Assembly: GCF_026191725.2 (NCBI RefSeq)
Contig: NZ_CP120863.1
Coordinates: 3,886,001-3,950,000 of the forward strand
Length of the DNA: 64,000 nt
DNA from: Roseibium porphyridii
GTDB taxonomy: Bacteria; Pseudomonadota; Alphaproteobacteria; Rhizobiales; Stappiaceae
Direction: 5' to 3'
The position numbers were made by a program, and so were the translations under genes. This document shows positions 51,736 through 62,099 of the stretch, in pieces. Below the pieces are notes generated by a model. It made no database searches and had not been told where the DNA came from. It saw only the letters and a list, made by a program, of their open reading frames with translations. The first letter of the stretch is position 1; each line of letters opens with the position of its first letter.

Positions 51736-53059
51736 GCGGCAGCAATGCCTTCATGTCTGGACCGTGATCCATCCCCGTCAGCACGCGGCGGAGCGGCATA
51801 AAAAGTCCACGCCCCTTTCGGCCCGTTTCCGCCTTCAGGGCTGACGTCCATGCGCCCCAGCTGTCTTCCGTGATGTCGCCGTCCGGCAAGAACTCCTTCG
51901 CTTTCGCAACGAATTCAGCATCATCGTCTTCGACCCGGCTTTCAACGGGACCGACAACGACCTGCCAATAGTGACGGGCATCCCCAACAGTTTCACAGTT
52001 TCCGCGCACAGTTTCCCAAAAGACCGCGCTTGGGCGAATACCCAGGTTTACCAATCGATCCTTCACAGCCTCAAACGGCAGCTCATGGACCAGTCTGGCA
52101 TTCAGTCCCTTTAGCTCCTCGGGATCGAATTTCGCAGAAGACTTAGACACACTGGTAAGATCGAACTTCTCAACAAGCACTTCCATTGTCGGGACCGGTT
52201 CAACGGCTTGGCTGGTGCCGGTCAGAACAGCAAGAGAGGCCACTGCCATTGGTTCCAGGCCCTCTTCCCGCAAAGACCCGATAGAGAGTGCACCTTTTCG
52301 CTTGGACAGGCCTTCCCCATCCTGCGTGGTCAATAGATTGTGGTGACCGAATATTGGTGGTTCGGCTTTCAAAGCCCTGAAAATCGCAATCTGAACGGCA
52401 GTGTTCGAGATATGGTCCTCGCCTCTGAGTATGTGAGAGACGCCCATTTCGATATCGTCGACAATGGATGTGAACGTATAAAGGTAAGAGCCGTCTGCAC
52501 GGATCAGAACCGGATCGGACATGGATGCAAGATCAACAGCCTGGTCACCTCTGCACAAGTCCTTCCAGGCAACATCGGTCCGCTTGGTTGAGAACGGGTC
52601 ACCATCGTAATTTGGCAACAGGAAGCGCCAGTGCGGCTTGCGTCCTTCCGCTTCCAGGGCTGCCCGTTCTTCAGCACTCTGTTTCAGTCCAGAACGGTCA
52701 TAAACCGGCGGTCTTCCAAGCGCGCGCTGCCGCGAACGCCTGCGTTCCAGCTCGTCTGGAGTTTCGTAACAGGGATAGAGTAGGCCCGCGTCTTTCAGCG
52801 TTTGCGCAGAAACATCATAGGTCGACAGGCGATCGGATTGCCGCTCGATGCGGTCCGGATCTATACCGAGCCACCGAAGGTCCTTTTCGATCGACTCCGC
52901 ATATTCCTGCTTTGATCGCACCGTATCGGTATCGTCAAATCGCAGTATGAACTGGCCACCCATCTTTTGGGCAAAGAGCCAATTGTAAAGGGCGGGACGG
53001 CTGTTGCCGATGTGAATGTGGCCCGTCGGGGACGGCGCAAAACGAACAGTTACAGTCAT
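51698..53059 (-). CDS. gltX: Glutamyl-tRNA synthetase
   Basis: Class I synthetase charging tRNA-Glu (and perhaps tRNA-Gln, as in bacteria lacking GlnRS). From the ATG at 53059 it has 453 residues, with FAPSPTG followed by HIGN at 16-19 and the LSKRKG form of the KMSKS motif. Alphaproteobacteria often carry two gltX genes; this shorter form resembles the second copy, which can favour tRNA-Gln, but that cannot be tested here. An in-frame start 36 bases upstream is less likely. It overlaps the DUF2865 gene tail-to-tail by 38 bases. Confidence 0.93.
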   Translation of the reverse strand: MTVTVRFAPSPTGHIHIGNSRPALYNWLFAQKMGGQFILRFDDTDTVRSKQEYAESIEKDLRWLGIDPDRIERQSDRLSTYDVSAQTLKDAGLLYPCYETPDELERRRSRQRALGRPPVYDRSGLKQSAEERAALEAEGRKPHWRFLLPNYDGDPFSTKRTDVAWKDLCRGDQAVDLASMSDPVLIRADGSYLYTFTSIVDDIEMGVSHILRGEDHISNTAVQIAIFRALKAEPPIFGHHNLLTTQDGEGLSKRKGALSIGSLREEGLEPMAVASLAVLTGTSQAVEPVPTMEVLVEKFDLTSVSKSSAKFDPEELKGLNARLVHELPFEAVKDRLVNLGIRPSAVFWETVRGNCETVGDARHYWQVVVGPVESRVEDDDAEFVAKAKEFLPDGDITEDSWGAWTSALKAETGRKGRGLFMPLRRVLTGMDHGPDMKALLPLIGRQNILDRLP

Positions 53060-53242
53060 GCGGACTGAGTTAACTTGGCAGCTTCCCGGCGGCAACCCCT
53101 AACTGGTGCAAGCCACATAAATGAGGCCCTTGCCGCATCGTGTTGTGGCAACCAAATCCGCAACTTTCGTGCAAGATTTGCTTTGTTGAACCGATCACAG
53201 GACCGCTCCAGAAGGCCGTTGAGGTTCTTTGGCCCATCAAGT

Positions 53243-54460
53243 TTAGATCGCCCTGCGCTCCGGCCGGTAGGCCTTCGCCATGGTGGCCAGAACACCGCAA
53301 AAGACTATGCAGTAGAGCCCTGCCGCCATGATCTGCAGATCGAAGGAAATCCCTCGATCGATCAACCATCCCATCAGCCCGGGACCGGCAGCCGATGCAA
53401 ACACCATAAAGGCGAACGCCACAGACCTGATCGCACCCATGTGAGTGGTTCCATAGACTTCGGGCCATAGTGCCCCTACCAACGTGCCGTTGAAGCCGTT
53501 GGAGATCCCGACCAGACCCAAAAAGACAAAGGCTGCTGCTGGCGCATGAAAGAACGCAAGCACAGCACAGGCAATTGTCAGCGGCATAAGCGTGAATGGC
53601 AAAAGCTGGCGTGCGGAATAGCGGTCTATCAGCGGACCGATGACGAGCGCCGCGCAGACAACGCCCAAAGCCATGATGACGAAGGCACTGGCGAACACCT
53701 CAAGAGACCAGCCACGCAGCTCCACTAGATAGACCTGGTGAAAGAAAATTGCCGTGCCAATAAACGCGGGTGCGTTGACACCGAAAGAAACCAACCAAAA
53801 CCTGAGATCGCGAAGGACTTCAGGCCGTGTCCACTGCCGCCCTTCCGGCCCCTTTTCGGCAACTTCCTTGGCGCTCGGCACTCTGTCCTTTGCAAGCAGT
53901 GTCAGTATCACCGGCATGGACACTACGATCAGCACGAGCGCGGAAACAGTCCATGCACCGCGCCAACCGAACAGACCGCTCAAGGCAACAAAACAGATCG
54001 GAAAGAGCGCTTCTGCCGTCGGGAACCCCATCGTGGCGATTGAAACAGCCCTGCCTCTTTGTGCGGAGAACCAGCGTCCCGACGCTGTGATCGCCGTGTG
54101 CGTCATCATTCCCTGCCCGCAAAGGCGAAGCCCGTAGAACGCAACAAAGATCATCCAGACAGTCGCTGTGTTGGCCATCAGGACACAAAAAAGCGCAAGA
54201 CCAACCATCACGACGGCGGCAATCCGCTGAACCGGGAAATGATCGAGGCTCTTGCCCACATAAGGCAGTGTCAGAGCACTGCCCAATGTTGCAAACATGT
54301 ACAAAAGACCGATGTCACCGTGGCTGAGACTGAATTCTTCCCGCAAGGAACCGGCTGACAGGGAAATGAAAAACGTCTGCCCAAAACCGGAAAACACAGC
54401 CAGCAAATAGGAAGCCGAGAGCCAACGCGCGTTGTCACGCAGGAAACTGAAATAGCTCAT
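53243..54460 (-). CDS. MFS transporter
   Basis: A 405-residue major facilitator with twelve predicted membrane spans. The N-terminal half has GDIGLLYMFATLGSALTLPYVGKSLD (loop 2-3 motif A region) and RGRAVSIATMGFPTAEALFP; a long central loop follows around residue 195. The family resembles monocarboxylate or drug-proton type transporters; the substrate is unknown. It begins 34 bases after nadE on the same strand and may be co-transcribed with it. Confidence 0.87.
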   Translation of the reverse strand: MSYFSFLRDNARWLSASYLLAVFSGFGQTFFISLSAGSLREEFSLSHGDIGLLYMFATLGSALTLPYVGKSLDHFPVQRIAAVVMVGLALFCVLMANTATVWMIFVAFYGLRLCGQGMMTHTAITASGRWFSAQRGRAVSIATMGFPTAEALFPICFVALSGLFGWRGAWTVSALVLIVVSMPVILTLLAKDRVPSAKEVAEKGPEGRQWTRPEVLRDLRFWLVSFGVNAPAFIGTAIFFHQVYLVELRGWSLEVFASAFVIMALGVVCAALVIGPLIDRYSARQLLPFTLMPLTIACAVLAFFHAPAAAFVFLGLVGISNGFNGTLVGALWPEVYGTTHMGAIRSVAFAFMVFASAAGPGLMGWLIDRGISFDLQIMAAGLYCIVFCGVLATMAKAYRPERRAI

Positions 54461-54494
54461 GAAGCCTGCCAGGCAGAAAGGTGCGGAACCGGCC

Positions 54495-56162
54495 TCAGGT
54501 GCGGTCCCGGAACCTGTTGGTAATTGGGTAGCGGCGGTCCTTGCCGAAATTCCGCTCCGTGATCTTGACGCCGGGAGGCGCCTGACGCCGTTTGTATTCG
54601 GCGATATAAAGCAAGTGCTCGATCCGGTGGATCAACGCTCTGTCATGACCGCGTTTTTCAATGTCGCTAACAGACATTTCCTCTTCGACCAGACACTCCA
54701 GAATGTCATCCAGGACGTCATAAGGCGGCAAGGAATCCTGATCGGTCTGGTTTTCACGAAGTTCAGCGGTTGGAACCTTGGTGATGATATTGGAGGGAAT
54801 GACCTCCCCGCCGGGGCCCTGCAGCCCTTTCGGCAGGTGCGCATTGCGCCAGGCCGACAAATGATAAACCTGCGTTTTATAAAGGTCCTTGATCGGATTG
54901 TAGCCGCCATTCATGTCGCCATAAAGGGTCGCATAGCCGACCGACATTTCCGACTTGTTTCCAGTCGTCATGACCATGTTGCCGAATTTGTTGGAGACGG
55001 CCATCAAGATGACGCCACGCGCCCGTGACTGTAGATTTTCTTCTGTCGTGTCTTCACGGGTTCCGCTGAAAAGGCCGGAAAGAGCAGACGTGAACCCTTC
55101 CACGGGTTCTGCAATCGGGACGGTGTCATAGCGGATGCCAAGTGCTTTGGCACATGCGGCTGCGTCCTCGATGCTTTCCTCGGACGTATACCGATAAGGC
55201 AGCATGATCGCGTGCACCCTGTCAGCCCCCAGCGCATCCACCGCCATGGCTGCACAAATGGCGGAATCAATACCGCCTGACAGTCCCAGAACGACGCCCG
55301 GGAAGCCATTCTTGTTCACGTAGTCACCAAGACCCATCACGCAGGCACGCCAATTGGCCTCATCCAGATCCGGCAATTTGGCAAATTCGCCTTTTTCACA
55401 AGCCCAGGTGTTACCGGTCCTCGTCCAGTCGCTGATGCCGATGCCGGGTTCAAACTGTGGCATTTGAAACGCAAGACTTCTGTCCGCCGCCAAAGCAAAA
55501 GATCCGCCGTCGAAAACAAGTTCGTCCTGCCCACCGAGTTGATTGCAATAGATCAGTGGCAAATTAGTCTCGACAACGCGGGCAACGACTACCTGCATAC
55601 GCTCTTCGGCACGATTCTCCCAATATGGAGACCCGTTTGGCACCATCAAAAGCTCAGCGCCCGTTTCTTCGAGGCATTCGCAGACTTCGTCGTTCCAGAT
55701 ATCTTCACAGATCGGCAAGCCGATGCGAACACCTCTAAAATCGACCGGGCCCGGCAATGGACCTGCTGCGAAGACGCGTTTTTCGTCAAAAACGCTATAG
55801 TTCGGCAGGTCGTACTTGTAACGGACGGCCTTGATTTCACCCGCATCCAGAAGCGCGACTGCGTTGTAAACCTTACCGTCGTCAGCTCTCCAGGGTGTAC
55901 CAACCACAAGCGCTGGCCCACCGTCAGCTGTTTCCTTTGCCAGCGCCTCCGCAGATTCCATGCACCGGCTGACAAATGCAGGCTTCAACACAAGGTCTTC
56001 AGGCAAATAACCGGCAAGAACCAACTCGGAGGTCAGAACGATATCCGCCTTGTTTGCAGCGGCCTCGGCTCGAGCCTTTCGAACAAGGTCCGTATTTCCG
56101 GCCACATCGCCAACGGTCGGGTTCAGCTGCGCGACAGCCAGTCTAAAACGATCAGATATCAT
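54495..56162 (-). CDS. nadE: NAD+ synthase, glutamine-hydrolysing
   Basis: Last step of NAD synthesis: amidates deamido-NAD using ammonia from glutamine. The 555 residues have an N-terminal nitrilase-type glutaminase (catalytic Glu in LTSELVLAGY, Cys in LPICEDIW near 151). The C-terminal synthetase domain follows, with the PP-loop LSGGIDS near 296 and the GTREDTTEEN and TGNKSEMSVGYATLYGD segments. The ATG at 56162 gives the conserved start; a start 24 bases upstream is possible, and neither has a strong ribosome site. Confidence 0.95.
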   Translation of the reverse strand: MISDRFRLAVAQLNPTVGDVAGNTDLVRKARAEAAANKADIVLTSELVLAGYLPEDLVLKPAFVSRCMESAEALAKETADGGPALVVGTPWRADDGKVYNAVALLDAGEIKAVRYKYDLPNYSVFDEKRVFAAGPLPGPVDFRGVRIGLPICEDIWNDEVCECLEETGAELLMVPNGSPYWENRAEERMQVVVARVVETNLPLIYCNQLGGQDELVFDGGSFALAADRSLAFQMPQFEPGIGISDWTRTGNTWACEKGEFAKLPDLDEANWRACVMGLGDYVNKNGFPGVVLGLSGGIDSAICAAMAVDALGADRVHAIMLPYRYTSEESIEDAAACAKALGIRYDTVPIAEPVEGFTSALSGLFSGTREDTTEENLQSRARGVILMAVSNKFGNMVMTTGNKSEMSVGYATLYGDMNGGYNPIKDLYKTQVYHLSAWRNAHLPKGLQGPGGEVIPSNIITKVPTAELRENQTDQDSLPPYDVLDDILECLVEEEMSVSDIEKRGHDRALIHRIEHLLYIAEYKRRQAPPGVKITERNFGKDRRYPITNRFRDRT

Positions 56163-56375
56163 GGGAGCAATGCCAGGAAGTGTCATTCACCCAAGATGTA
56201 GCCTGAAGAACGCCACCTGTCTATCTGATCTCGCGAACCTTTATATGTTCTTTGGTCCTGAGACGTCCGACAAGCAGATCACTCTTGCAGATGCATTGAA
56301 AGAGTTCTGACCTTTGCATCCTCGGCGTGAAACAAAGAGAATGACGTTTTCCGCAGGCCTCTTGGCTTGCTCGCG

Positions 56376-56774
56376 TCACGTCTGATCGGTCTTGATTTCG
56401 ACACACCACCATTTCGGCCGACCGCTTCGAAACGAATGGCCGGTTGGAACGAGGTCTTGTTTGGCGGGTTTGTCAAAGGCCCCGAGGAGCAGAGCTATTG
56501 TCGGCGCGTCATCGATAGCACCTAATGTGCTGCCGCACTTTTGGCAAAATGCCCGGGAAGAAATCTCTGATGATCGATACGTGGCCGGTTGACCACCCGG
56601 TCCTGTCCAAGCGACTGCCTTACTTGGAAATTCGACCCACGCCGCGGTGAGAGCTCCAGTGTGCTTGCGGCACATTTGGCAAGAACAGGTATGAGGGTTC
56701 AAGGCCGGACCAGTGACTTTGAAACGGATATTGCCGCACAGGCAGCCCCCGGTATACACAATTGCCCTTGCCAT
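56376..56774 (-). CDS. GFA family protein, third copy
   Basis: A 132-residue GFA/CENP-V-like zinc protein with C11, C13, C30, C32, C35, C77 and C80 (GGCLCGNIRF, CSCQMCRK, FCQKCGSTL). It is shorter than the two copies by cysS, lacks their QHPDHDT end and differs throughout, so it is not part of that duplication. It stands alone between nadE and a response regulator. Activity is unknown. Confidence 0.87.
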   Translation of the reverse strand: MARAIVYTGGCLCGNIRFKVTGPALNPHTCSCQMCRKHTGALTAAWVEFPSKAVAWTGPGGQPATYRSSEISSRAFCQKCGSTLGAIDDAPTIALLLGAFDKPAKQDLVPTGHSFRSGRPKWWCVEIKTDQT

Positions 56775-56951
56775 CTACTTTTTCCTTTCCGGCCCATATC
56801 AAACTCCAGGGGCTACATTCGGATGTAGATTTTCCGGAACTCAGCGCAAGAACGCATGCTCCGTTGGCACCGGATTTCTCGAACCTAATACGAGGTGATT
56901 GCGAGAAGATGGTTGCGTTTTGCTATGTGAGGAAAGGATGTCGGTTTCTGC

Positions 56952-57503
56952 TTAAAGCAGTGCCAAGCCAGAGGCGTCAAAATCCTCATAGGGCTGTGCC
57001 GGCGGCGCTTCGGCTTCAGGAGTATCTGACAGATTGAGTTTCCGATGGAGTTTTTGGTGACCCGGTCCAAGAACTCCTTTGGATCGACCGTTCAGATCCT
57101 GGCGTTCCAGTGTTTCGCCAATATGATTGTACAGAACGGCGGGTGAAACCGGCTTGGCAACAAATCCATGAATACCGATACCAACCGCCTCCAGGATCGT
57201 AGCGCGTTTGGCATGGGCGGTCACAATCAAAACCGGTGTTGTGCTGATGAGCGGATCTCTGTCACCTCTCAGGATGCGCAAAAATTCATTGCCGCCAAAG
57301 GGGCACATGACCCAATCGCACAGAACAATGTCGGGCTTCCGATCCACGACCAGTTCCAAGGCCTCTGCACCGTCACTTGCTTCGAAGGTGGCGCGAATTC
57401 CAAACCCAGTCAGGATTGAACGCATGATTGCACGCATGTGGGCATTGTCTTCAGCAATCAGACAGGAAATCTTTGAAAGATCCCACCGTTCGCGCAAAGC
57501 CAT
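56952..57503 (-). CDS. Single-domain response regulator
   Basis: A 183-residue protein with one CheY-like receiver: acidic pair E18/D19, phospho-acceptor D63 (LCDWVMCPFGG), T95 (VTAHA) and K117 (FVAKPVS) all in place. About 60 extra residues after the receiver are Pro/Glu/Ala-rich and carry no output domain. It may pass phosphate on or act by protein contact. The start at 57503 (MALRERWDLS) is a choice; GGGGGAG lies directly against it, and frames extend 60 bases further. No kinase is adjacent. Confidence 0.85.
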   Translation of the reverse strand: MALRERWDLSKISCLIAEDNAHMRAIMRSILTGFGIRATFEASDGAEALELVVDRKPDIVLCDWVMCPFGGNEFLRILRGDRDPLISTTPVLIVTAHAKRATILEAVGIGIHGFVAKPVSPAVLYNHIGETLERQDLNGRSKGVLGPGHQKLHRKLNLSDTPEAEAPPAQPYEDFDASGLALL

Positions 57504-57693
57504 CTCCCCCACAACTCGACAATCAACCCAACCGGCAATCAAAATCCACCCGGTTGTACTCAATCCCTGAAGCGCCCTGTCTCCTCGCCGGAACGTGGCA
57601 ACGAGAGAAACGCCTCAAATGCAGGTATGCCCCTGGAGCGTTAAATGAGGCTTACCAAATCTGTGCCCTGCCGCGTTTTTTGTGCTTTGGAAA

Positions 57694-57721
57694 CGAAAAG
57701 AGGCGGCCGAAGCCGCCTCTT
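57694..57721 (-). terminator. Terminator after the DAHP synthase gene
   Basis: AAGAGGCGGC (57698-57707) and GCCGCCTCTT (57712-57721) form a perfect 10-bp stem with a CGAA loop. On the minus strand it leads into TTCGTTT, 30 bases after the stop at 57751. Confidence 0.85.
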
Positions 57722-57750
57722 GATAACGTTGCGTTAAGGAACAGGTCCGA

Positions 57751-59136
57751 TCAGGCGCTTGCCGCCATCGGTTCGGCTTGCTTGTCGTCGCGTTCCTTCT
57801 TCAGGTTTTCCGCAATGAGGAAAGCCAATTCCAGAGCCTGATCAGCATTCAGCCGCGGGTCGCAATGTGTGTGATAGCGATCGCCAAGCTGTTCTTCGGT
57901 CAACGCTCTTGCTCCGCCGGTACACTCGGTCACATTCCGGCCTGTCATCTCGACATGGACACCGCCTGCGTGGGTGCCTTCAGCGCGGTGAACAGCAAAG
58001 AACGCTTCCACCTCTTTCAGAATCCGGTCGAATGGACGGGTTTTGTAGCCGCCAGCGGACACAGTGTTGCCGTGCATCGGGTCACACGACCAGACAACGG
58101 ATTTGCCTTCGCGTTCCACTGCCCGCACCAGCTGAGGCAGGTGGTCGAACACCTTGTCGGCACCGAAGCGGGCGATCAGCGTGAGACGGCCAGGTTCATT
58201 GTCCGGGTTCAGAACGTCGATCAGTTCCAGCAATCCATCCGGCGTCAGGGACGGGCCGCATTTCAGGCCAATCGGATTTTTGATGCCGCGGAAGAATTCC
58301 ACATGGGCATGATCCGGCTGGCGGGTCCTGTCACCAATCCAGATCATGTGACCGGATGTTGCGTACCAATCGCCAGATGTGGAATCGACACGGGTCAGCG
58401 CTTCTTCGTAACCAAGCAGCAGAGCCTCATGACTGGTGAAGAAATCCGTTCCACGCATTTGAGGAACCGTATCGCCGCTGATACCGCAAGCGCGAATGAA
58501 CGCGAGCGATTCCGCAATCCGGTCAGCCAATTCCTTGTAACGGTGCCCTTGCGGACTGTCGGAGACAAAGCCCAGCGTCCATTGGTGCACTTGATCCAGG
58601 TTGGCAAAGCCACCCTGCGCGAATGCGCGCAGCAAATTCAGCGTAGCAGCTGACTGCCGGTAGGCCATGGCCATACGCGTCGGGTCCGGGATCCGGCTTT
58701 CGGACGTGAAGTTGATATCGTTGATGATATCTCCACGGTAGCTCGGCAACTCTATGTCGTTCTTCTTCTCGATATTCGACGAGCGCGGCTTTGCGAACTG
58801 TCCTGCAATACGTCCAACCTTCACGACAGGTTGAGCGGCGGCATAGGTCAGAACAACTGCCATCTGCAGAAAAACGCGGAAGAAGTCACGGATGTGATCT
58901 GGATGATGCTCAGCAAAGCTCTCCGCACAGTCTCCGCCCTGAAGAAGAAAACCATTACCGGCCGCGACATCTGCGAGCTGTTGCTTCAGTGCACGCGCTT
59001 CACCTGCAAAAACGAGCGGCGGATAAGTCGACAGGCGCTGTTCAACATCCGCCAAAGCCTCTTGATCCGGGTATTCCGGCACCTGCAAGATCGGCTTCGA
59101 TCTCCAGCTGTCCGGGCTCCACTTCTCCGCCATCAT
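57751..59136 (-). CDS. 3-deoxy-7-phosphoheptulonate synthase, class II
   Basis: First step of the shikimate pathway: phosphoenolpyruvate plus erythrose-4-phosphate to DAHP. The 461-residue plant/Mycobacterium-type enzyme has the GDCAESF motif with the metal-binding cysteine, [11 protein letters not shown], and the C-terminal [10 protein letters not shown] and [17 protein letters not shown] segments. This class is usual in Hyphomicrobiales and unlike E. coli AroG. GAGGAG stands ahead of the ATG at 59136; the next codon is also ATG. Transcribed alone with its own terminator. Confidence 0.95.
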   Translation of the reverse strand: MMAEKWSPDSWRSKPILQVPEYPDQEALADVEQRLSTYPPLVFAGEARALKQQLADVAAGNGFLLQGGDCAESFAEHHPDHIRDFFRVFLQMAVVLTYAAAQPVVKVGRIAGQFAKPRSSNIEKKNDIELPSYRGDIINDINFTSESRIPDPTRMAMAYRQSAATLNLLRAFAQGGFANLDQVHQWTLGFVSDSPQGHRYKELADRIAESLAFIRACGISGDTVPQMRGTDFFTSHEALLLGYEEALTRVDSTSGDWYATSGHMIWIGDRTRQPDHAHVEFFRGIKNPIGLKCGPSLTPDGLLELIDVLNPDNEPGRLTLIARFGADKVFDHLPQLVRAVEREGKSVVWSCDPMHGNTVSAGGYKTRPFDRILKEVEAFFAVHRAEGTHAGGVHVEMTGRNVTECTGGARALTEEQLGDRYHTHCDPRLNADQALELAFLIAENLKKERDDKQAEPMAASA

Positions 59137-59407
59137 TCCTACTCCTCATTGGACCTGCAGGTTCTTTCCATTTGGCCAACCTGACAGTCCACGACAAATT
59201 CGTTCGTTTTCGCTTGCCCAAATCGTGCAAACGTGCGGCCTTATACACGCCAAGTGCCGATTATGCCACAGGGCATTCCGCCAAATTTCAATGGAATTCC
59301 GGTTCGATTTTCCAAGAAATCCTGGCCTGAATTATCGCGAGCCTTGAGGCGGATCATGGCGCGGCACCCAAATAGCGCAGAACCTGAGCAAAATTCAGGA
59401 CACTTCC

Positions 59408-60139
59408 ATGCCGCAGCCAAGTCTCGAACACAGCCACCGGCCCTCAGATATCTCCGTCCGCCTCGCAGCCGGTCCAGACACCAGCTATTTGCGGGATTGG
59501 ATCTATGGCGGGATTGATGGTGCCGTAACGACCTTTGCAATCGTTGCCGGATCCGTTGGCGCGAACCTCTCAACGAAAGTCATCCTTATCCTTGGAATTG
59601 CAAATCTGCTTGCAGACGGGTTTTCCATGGCCGCTGCCAATTACAGTGGTTCCAAGTCCGAAAACGAGGACTTTCAGCGCTTGAAAGCCATCGAGGAAAA
59701 ACACATCGAGTTTGAACCGGACGGTGAAAGGGAAGAACTGCGACAGATCTTTTCCGGCAAGGGGTTTTCCGGTGATGACCTTGAAGAGATCGTGCGACTA
59801 ATCTCCTCAAACCGGACCACATGGATCGAAACCATGATGCAGGCCGAATACGGAATGTCGGACGCCATGCGCAACCCGCTCAAGGCAGCCCTTTATACCT
59901 TTGCGGCGTTTGTTCTCTTTGGTTCGATCCCGCTGGTTCCCTTTGTCCTGCCGTTTCCAGCCGATGCCGTTTCAGCAACGATCCTAACGGCGATAGCTTT
60001 CTTCGCGATCGGGTCTTTCCGGGCGAAGTGGTCTCAAAGGCACTGGATGTCCTGTGGAGTGGAAACAATGGCAATCGGCATGTTGGCGGCTGGTATCGCC
60101 TACCTTGCAGGTCATGGTCTGCAGACCTGGCTTGGCTAG
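59408..60139 (+). CDS. VIT1/CCC1 family metal transporter
   Basis: A 243-residue membrane protein of the vacuolar iron transporter family (iron or manganese). It has five hydrophobic segments: DWIYGGIDGAVTTFAIVAG with the conserved Asp/Gly pattern, GIANLLADGFSMAAANYSGSKSE, and three later ones. The cytoplasmic loop (about 78-145) is rich in Glu and holds EEKHIEFEPDGEREEL, probably the metal-binding helical region seen in plant VIT1. It opens away from the DAHP synthase gene. The transported metal is inferred from the family only. Confidence 0.9.
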   Translation: MPQPSLEHSHRPSDISVRLAAGPDTSYLRDWIYGGIDGAVTTFAIVAGSVGANLSTKVILILGIANLLADGFSMAAANYSGSKSENEDFQRLKAIEEKHIEFEPDGEREELRQIFSGKGFSGDDLEEIVRLISSNRTTWIETMMQAEYGMSDAMRNPLKAALYTFAAFVLFGSIPLVPFVLPFPADAVSATILTAIAFFAIGSFRAKWSQRHWMSCGVETMAIGMLAAGIAYLAGHGLQTWLG

Positions 60140-60171
60140 GCCGGGCGCATAAGGTGTTTAACAGGCCCGTT

Positions 60172-60762
60172 TCAGGACTGCATATATTCAACGCCCTTGT
60201 TGGTCAGCTTCTCGTCCACGAGAAGCGCAAGGTCCTTCTCAAGCCGGATGCTACGCGGATAATGCGGTTTGTGCCGGTCGTAGAGCACAGGGGCCTGCCA
60301 TCCGTCAGTCGTTTCCAGGAAGTGGTCGATCCCCTCTTCACCCCAGATCCCGTAGTAGCCTGCCAGCACACAATCCAGGTAGCTCTGCAGAATGGGATGA
60401 GTGTCGTTCCCCCACCTCAGATGCTCCGGTGTCGCCTTGAAGAGAAAAAGATCGGCAGGGCCAGGCTCGTTCTTTGCCTCACAGGCAAAAGCGGTTCCGA
60501 TTGCCTCGACCTTTTCGTAGCGGCGTTCGCGATGCTCCAGTTGAGCTAGGCCCGCTTTTGCCTCACGCGCCATTACGCCCCAGATTTCGCTACCTTCCTT
60601 TTTGCGAACGCTCAAGGCACATCGACCTTGGCCGTCTTCACCAATGCCGCAAACCCGCCATTCGCGGACCCAGCCGCTCAGACGACCAGGCGTCACCTCC
60701 ATTGCAGCGGGAATGGTGTCAACATTGACGAGAGAGCCATAACCAAAATAAGTGATTGTCAT
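60172..60762 (-). CDS. Gamma-glutamylcyclotransferase-like protein
   Basis: A 196-residue protein with the GGCT fold signature YFGYGSLVN at the start, a substrate-loop followed by RYEKVEAIG, and a helical C-terminal part. GGCT enzymes release 5-oxoproline from gamma-glutamyl compounds; several members have other substrates. The C-terminal extension beyond the usual 120-150 residues makes it closer to the ChaC/AIG2-like group. It converges with the VIT gene, 32 bases apart. Confidence 0.78.
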   Translation of the reverse strand: MTITYFGYGSLVNVDTIPAAMEVTPGRLSGWVREWRVCGIGEDGQGRCALSVRKKEGSEIWGVMAREAKAGLAQLEHRERRYEKVEAIGTAFACEAKNEPGPADLFLFKATPEHLRWGNDTHPILQSYLDCVLAGYYGIWGEEGIDHFLETTDGWQAPVLYDRHKPHYPRSIRLEKDLALLVDEKLTNKGVEYMQS

Positions 60763-60815
60763 GATGAACCGGTCTTGAGTCTACAGATTACTCTTAGTGC
60801 TGCATGAGGGTTGCC

Positions 60816-62027
60816 ATGATTGTCCCTTCCCTGTCTCAACAAGATGTCGAGCTCTTGCGGGCAGACACACCCGGTGTAGGCCAGCTGATCCACTTTAACA
60901 ATGCCGGTACGGGTCTGGCCCTGCAAACTTCGCTGCATGCTGTCAAACAGCATCTCGACCTTGAGGCTAAGATCGGTGGCTATGAAGCTGCGGCTTCGGC
61001 AAAGGCTGAACTTGACGGTTTTTATACGGCACTTGCCGCGCTGATCGGCAGCAAGCCGCATGAAATTGCCTATGTCGAAAACGCAACCCGCGCCTGGGAC
61101 ATGGCCTTTTATGCCATAGACTTCCGGGAAGGCGATCGCATCGTGACCGGGCGTGCGGAATATGTGTCCAACTACGTTGCCTTTCTCCAGATGAAGCGCC
61201 GCAAAGGTATCAAGATCGACATTGTAGAAGATGACGCAGACGGGCAGATCGACCTCAAGCAGCTTCAGTCTGCCATCACGCCGAGAACCCGGTTGATCGC
61301 TTTGACTCATATCCCGACCTTTTCCGGCCTGATCAATCCAGCCGAAGACGTTGGCGAGATCGCGCGCAAGGCCGGTGTCCTGTATCTGCTGGACGCGTGC
61401 CAGTCGGCTGGCCAGATACCGCTCAGCGTCAGTGAAATCGGATGTCAGATGTTGTCCGGTACCGGTCGAAAGTATCTGCGAGGGCCTCGAGGCACAGGAT
61501 TTCTCTACGTCAGCGACCAGGTGCTTGATCAACTCGACCCACCTTTCGTCGACCTGCAATCGGCTGAATGGATCGACGAAAAAACGTACCGGCTCGTACC
61601 TGGTGCTCGAAGGTTCGAAACCTGGGAAAGATATGTCGCAGGGCAAATCGGTCTGGGAGTTGCCACCACATATGCCATTGGGTTCGGCATGGAGCGTATT
61701 GGCAATCGCATCTGTGCTTTAGGCGCACAATTGCGCTCTGAACTTAAAGGCATCACCGGGTCCAACCTCCATGACAAAGGCGCCAGAAAGGGCGGTATTG
61801 TGACCTTCACGCTTGAAGGCGAACCAGCGGAGCAAACCAAATCCCGACTGTCTGAATCATCGATCAACGTCTCGGTCAGCACCGCGAGTTCGGCACGCAT
61901 AGACCTGCCCGAACGAGGGCTGGATTCGGTCGTGCGCGCCTCCCTGCATGCTTATAATACTGAAGATGAAATCGAACTCTTTGTTAAGGCTCTTCGAAGA
62001 ATTGGGGAGAAGTCTCCCAGAAAATAA
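60816..62027 (+). CDS. Aminotransferase class V-fold PLP enzyme
   Basis: A 403-residue fold type I PLP enzyme of the NifS/isopenicillin-epimerase group. The PLP lysine is K219 in GTGRKYLRGPRG; the cofactor aspartate lies in LLDACQSAGQ. It resembles cysteine desulfurase-like, selenocysteine lyase-like and isopenicillin epimerase-like proteins; a mobile catalytic cysteine loop of true desulfurases is not evident. ATG at 60816 is chosen over 60804 because AGGG stands five bases before it. The gene is divergent from the GGCT-like gene. Confidence 0.85.
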   Translation: MIVPSLSQQDVELLRADTPGVGQLIHFNNAGTGLALQTSLHAVKQHLDLEAKIGGYEAAASAKAELDGFYTALAALIGSKPHEIAYVENATRAWDMAFYAIDFREGDRIVTGRAEYVSNYVAFLQMKRRKGIKIDIVEDDADGQIDLKQLQSAITPRTRLIALTHIPTFSGLINPAEDVGEIARKAGVLYLLDACQSAGQIPLSVSEIGCQMLSGTGRKYLRGPRGTGFLYVSDQVLDQLDPPFVDLQSAEWIDEKTYRLVPGARRFETWERYVAGQIGLGVATTYAIGFGMERIGNRICALGAQLRSELKGITGSNLHDKGARKGGIVTFTLEGEPAEQTKSRLSESSINVSVSTASSARIDLPERGLDSVVRASLHAYNTEDEIELFVKALRRIGEKSPRK

Positions 62028-62099
62028 CCTCAAGGGCAGACAGTTTTAAGTCTTGGAGGCTAGTGTTGTTTCGTTTTTAACGTAACAGGTGACCTGCCT

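Noticed and set aside
57778..58653. 291-codon frame antisense to the class II DAHP synthase.
   Set aside because: Shadow of a strongly conserved gene.
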